Assembly (NCBI GenBank): GCA_002368175.1
Contig: AP018172.1
Coordinates: 559,001-623,000 of the forward strand
Length of the DNA: 64,000 bases
Direction of reading: 5' to 3'
From: Calothrix sp. NIES-2098
GTDB taxonomy: Bacteria; Cyanobacteriota; Cyanobacteriia; Cyanobacteriales; Nostocaceae
Part shown: positions 63,786 through 64,000 of the stretch, in pieces
How positions within the stretch are numbered: the first letter of the stretch is position 1
Layout: each line of letters opens with the position of its first letter
Made by a program: the position numbers and the translations under genes
The notes under the pieces: model-generated
What the model was told of the DNA's origin: nothing
Seen by the model: only the letters and a program-made list of their open reading frames with translations
Database searches by the model: none

Positions 63786-64000
63786 TTAGCTCATTTTAGA
63801 GAATATATAATTCGGCAATAAAGTATCTAGCAAAGCATCAATACTACTATCAGATAAGTCTGAAATCTGTAGAAGTTTTTCAGCTTTATTAAAATTACTC
63901 TTAATTGAACGTTTATAGATGGGGTCGTAATAGGAGTGCAATAAGTCTTGCACCAATATTTCCCAATTACCGATATCAATTAGCTGATACCATTGGCTCA
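63786..64000 (-). CDS. mnmH: C-terminus of probable tRNA 2-selenouridine synthase (partial)
   Basis: The minus strand from the window edge to a TAA at 63788..63786 encodes 70 residues of a gene whose 5' part lies beyond base 64000. The segment QWYQLIDIGNWEILVQDLLHS followed by YYDPIYKRSI matches the C-terminal pattern I know from cyanobacterial MnmH/SelU proteins (W..li..gdWe.lV..LL..HYDP.Y.rS). MnmH exchanges sulfur for selenium or geranylates 2-thiouridine in tRNA wobble positions. The call rests on this short segment only. Confidence 0.55.
   Translation of the reverse strand, partial: SQWYQLIDIGNWEILVQDLLHSYYDPIYKRSIKSNFNKAEKLLQISDLSDSSIDALLDTLLPNYIFSKMS

Overview
The window looks like chromosomal DNA of a filamentous, probably heterocyst-forming (Nostocales) cyanobacterium. 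The grounds are frequent HIP1 octamers (GCGATCGC), heptad short tandem repeats of the TTGTCAT/TGGTCAT type, an amino-acid uptake operon laid out like natF-natG-natH-bgtA of Anabaena PCC 7120, an LL-diaminopimelate aminotransferase (DapL), a DnaB helicase split by an intein of the Synechocystis DnaB type, and several protein families typical of cyanobacteria (YbjN-like, DUF3318, TIGR03792-like). No prophage, transposase, rRNA, tRNA or CRISPR array was seen.

Layout. 0.6-8 kb: a GT4 glycosyltransferase, a LysR regulator and the four-gene amino-acid ABC importer, all on the minus strand. 8-13.7 kb: housekeeping and small conserved genes (YbjN-like, DUF3318, queE, a STAS-sugar transferase fusion, an FKBP, a phasin-like protein, a TIGR03792-like protein). 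13.8-18.8 kb: a 1343-residue malectin/Calx-beta-like/beta-propeller protein with near-identical internal DNA repeats and a decayed repeat just upstream of its start, then a 1 kb gap. 18.8-27.6 kb: dapL, a 14-copy 21-bp minisatellite, and a plus-strand group with an alpha/beta hydrolase, a MacB/LolD-like ATPase, a large FtsX-type permease, two small genes and an HlyD-type adaptor, read as one exporter. 27.7-36.7 kb: a GST, a znuA-znuC-znuB zinc importer with a candidate Zur box, small genes, an SDR/ATC-hydrolase-like operon, crcB and an M48 protease. 36.7-43 kb: a second 21-bp minisatellite, a MITE-like element, dnaB with its intein next to rplI, a DUF2817 peptidase-like gene and gloB.

43.8-54.3 kb holds the most distinctive block: nine co-directional genes, eight glycosyltransferase-like and one ABC exporter, ending at a strong terminator. 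They probably build and export a surface glycan or glycolipid, with fucosyltransferase-like steps (GT11- and GT10-like) and three tandem paralogous GT8-like enzymes. The ABC exporter carries a C-terminal tail with one intact and one degenerate histidine-kinase DHp-like module and no kinase ATPase domain.

54.4-64 kb: mostly minus-strand genes for an AarF/UbiB-like kinase, membrane proteins, a GDSL hydrolase, a CPBP protease, an FHA-flavoprotein fusion beside a second FHA protein with a zinc ribbon, and endonuclease V; a plus-strand histidine phosphatase; and the 3' end of a probable mnmH cut by the window edge. Intergenic DNA is rich in interspersed repeats, several present in two or more copies here. 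All family names are by eye from protein motifs; no database search was run.
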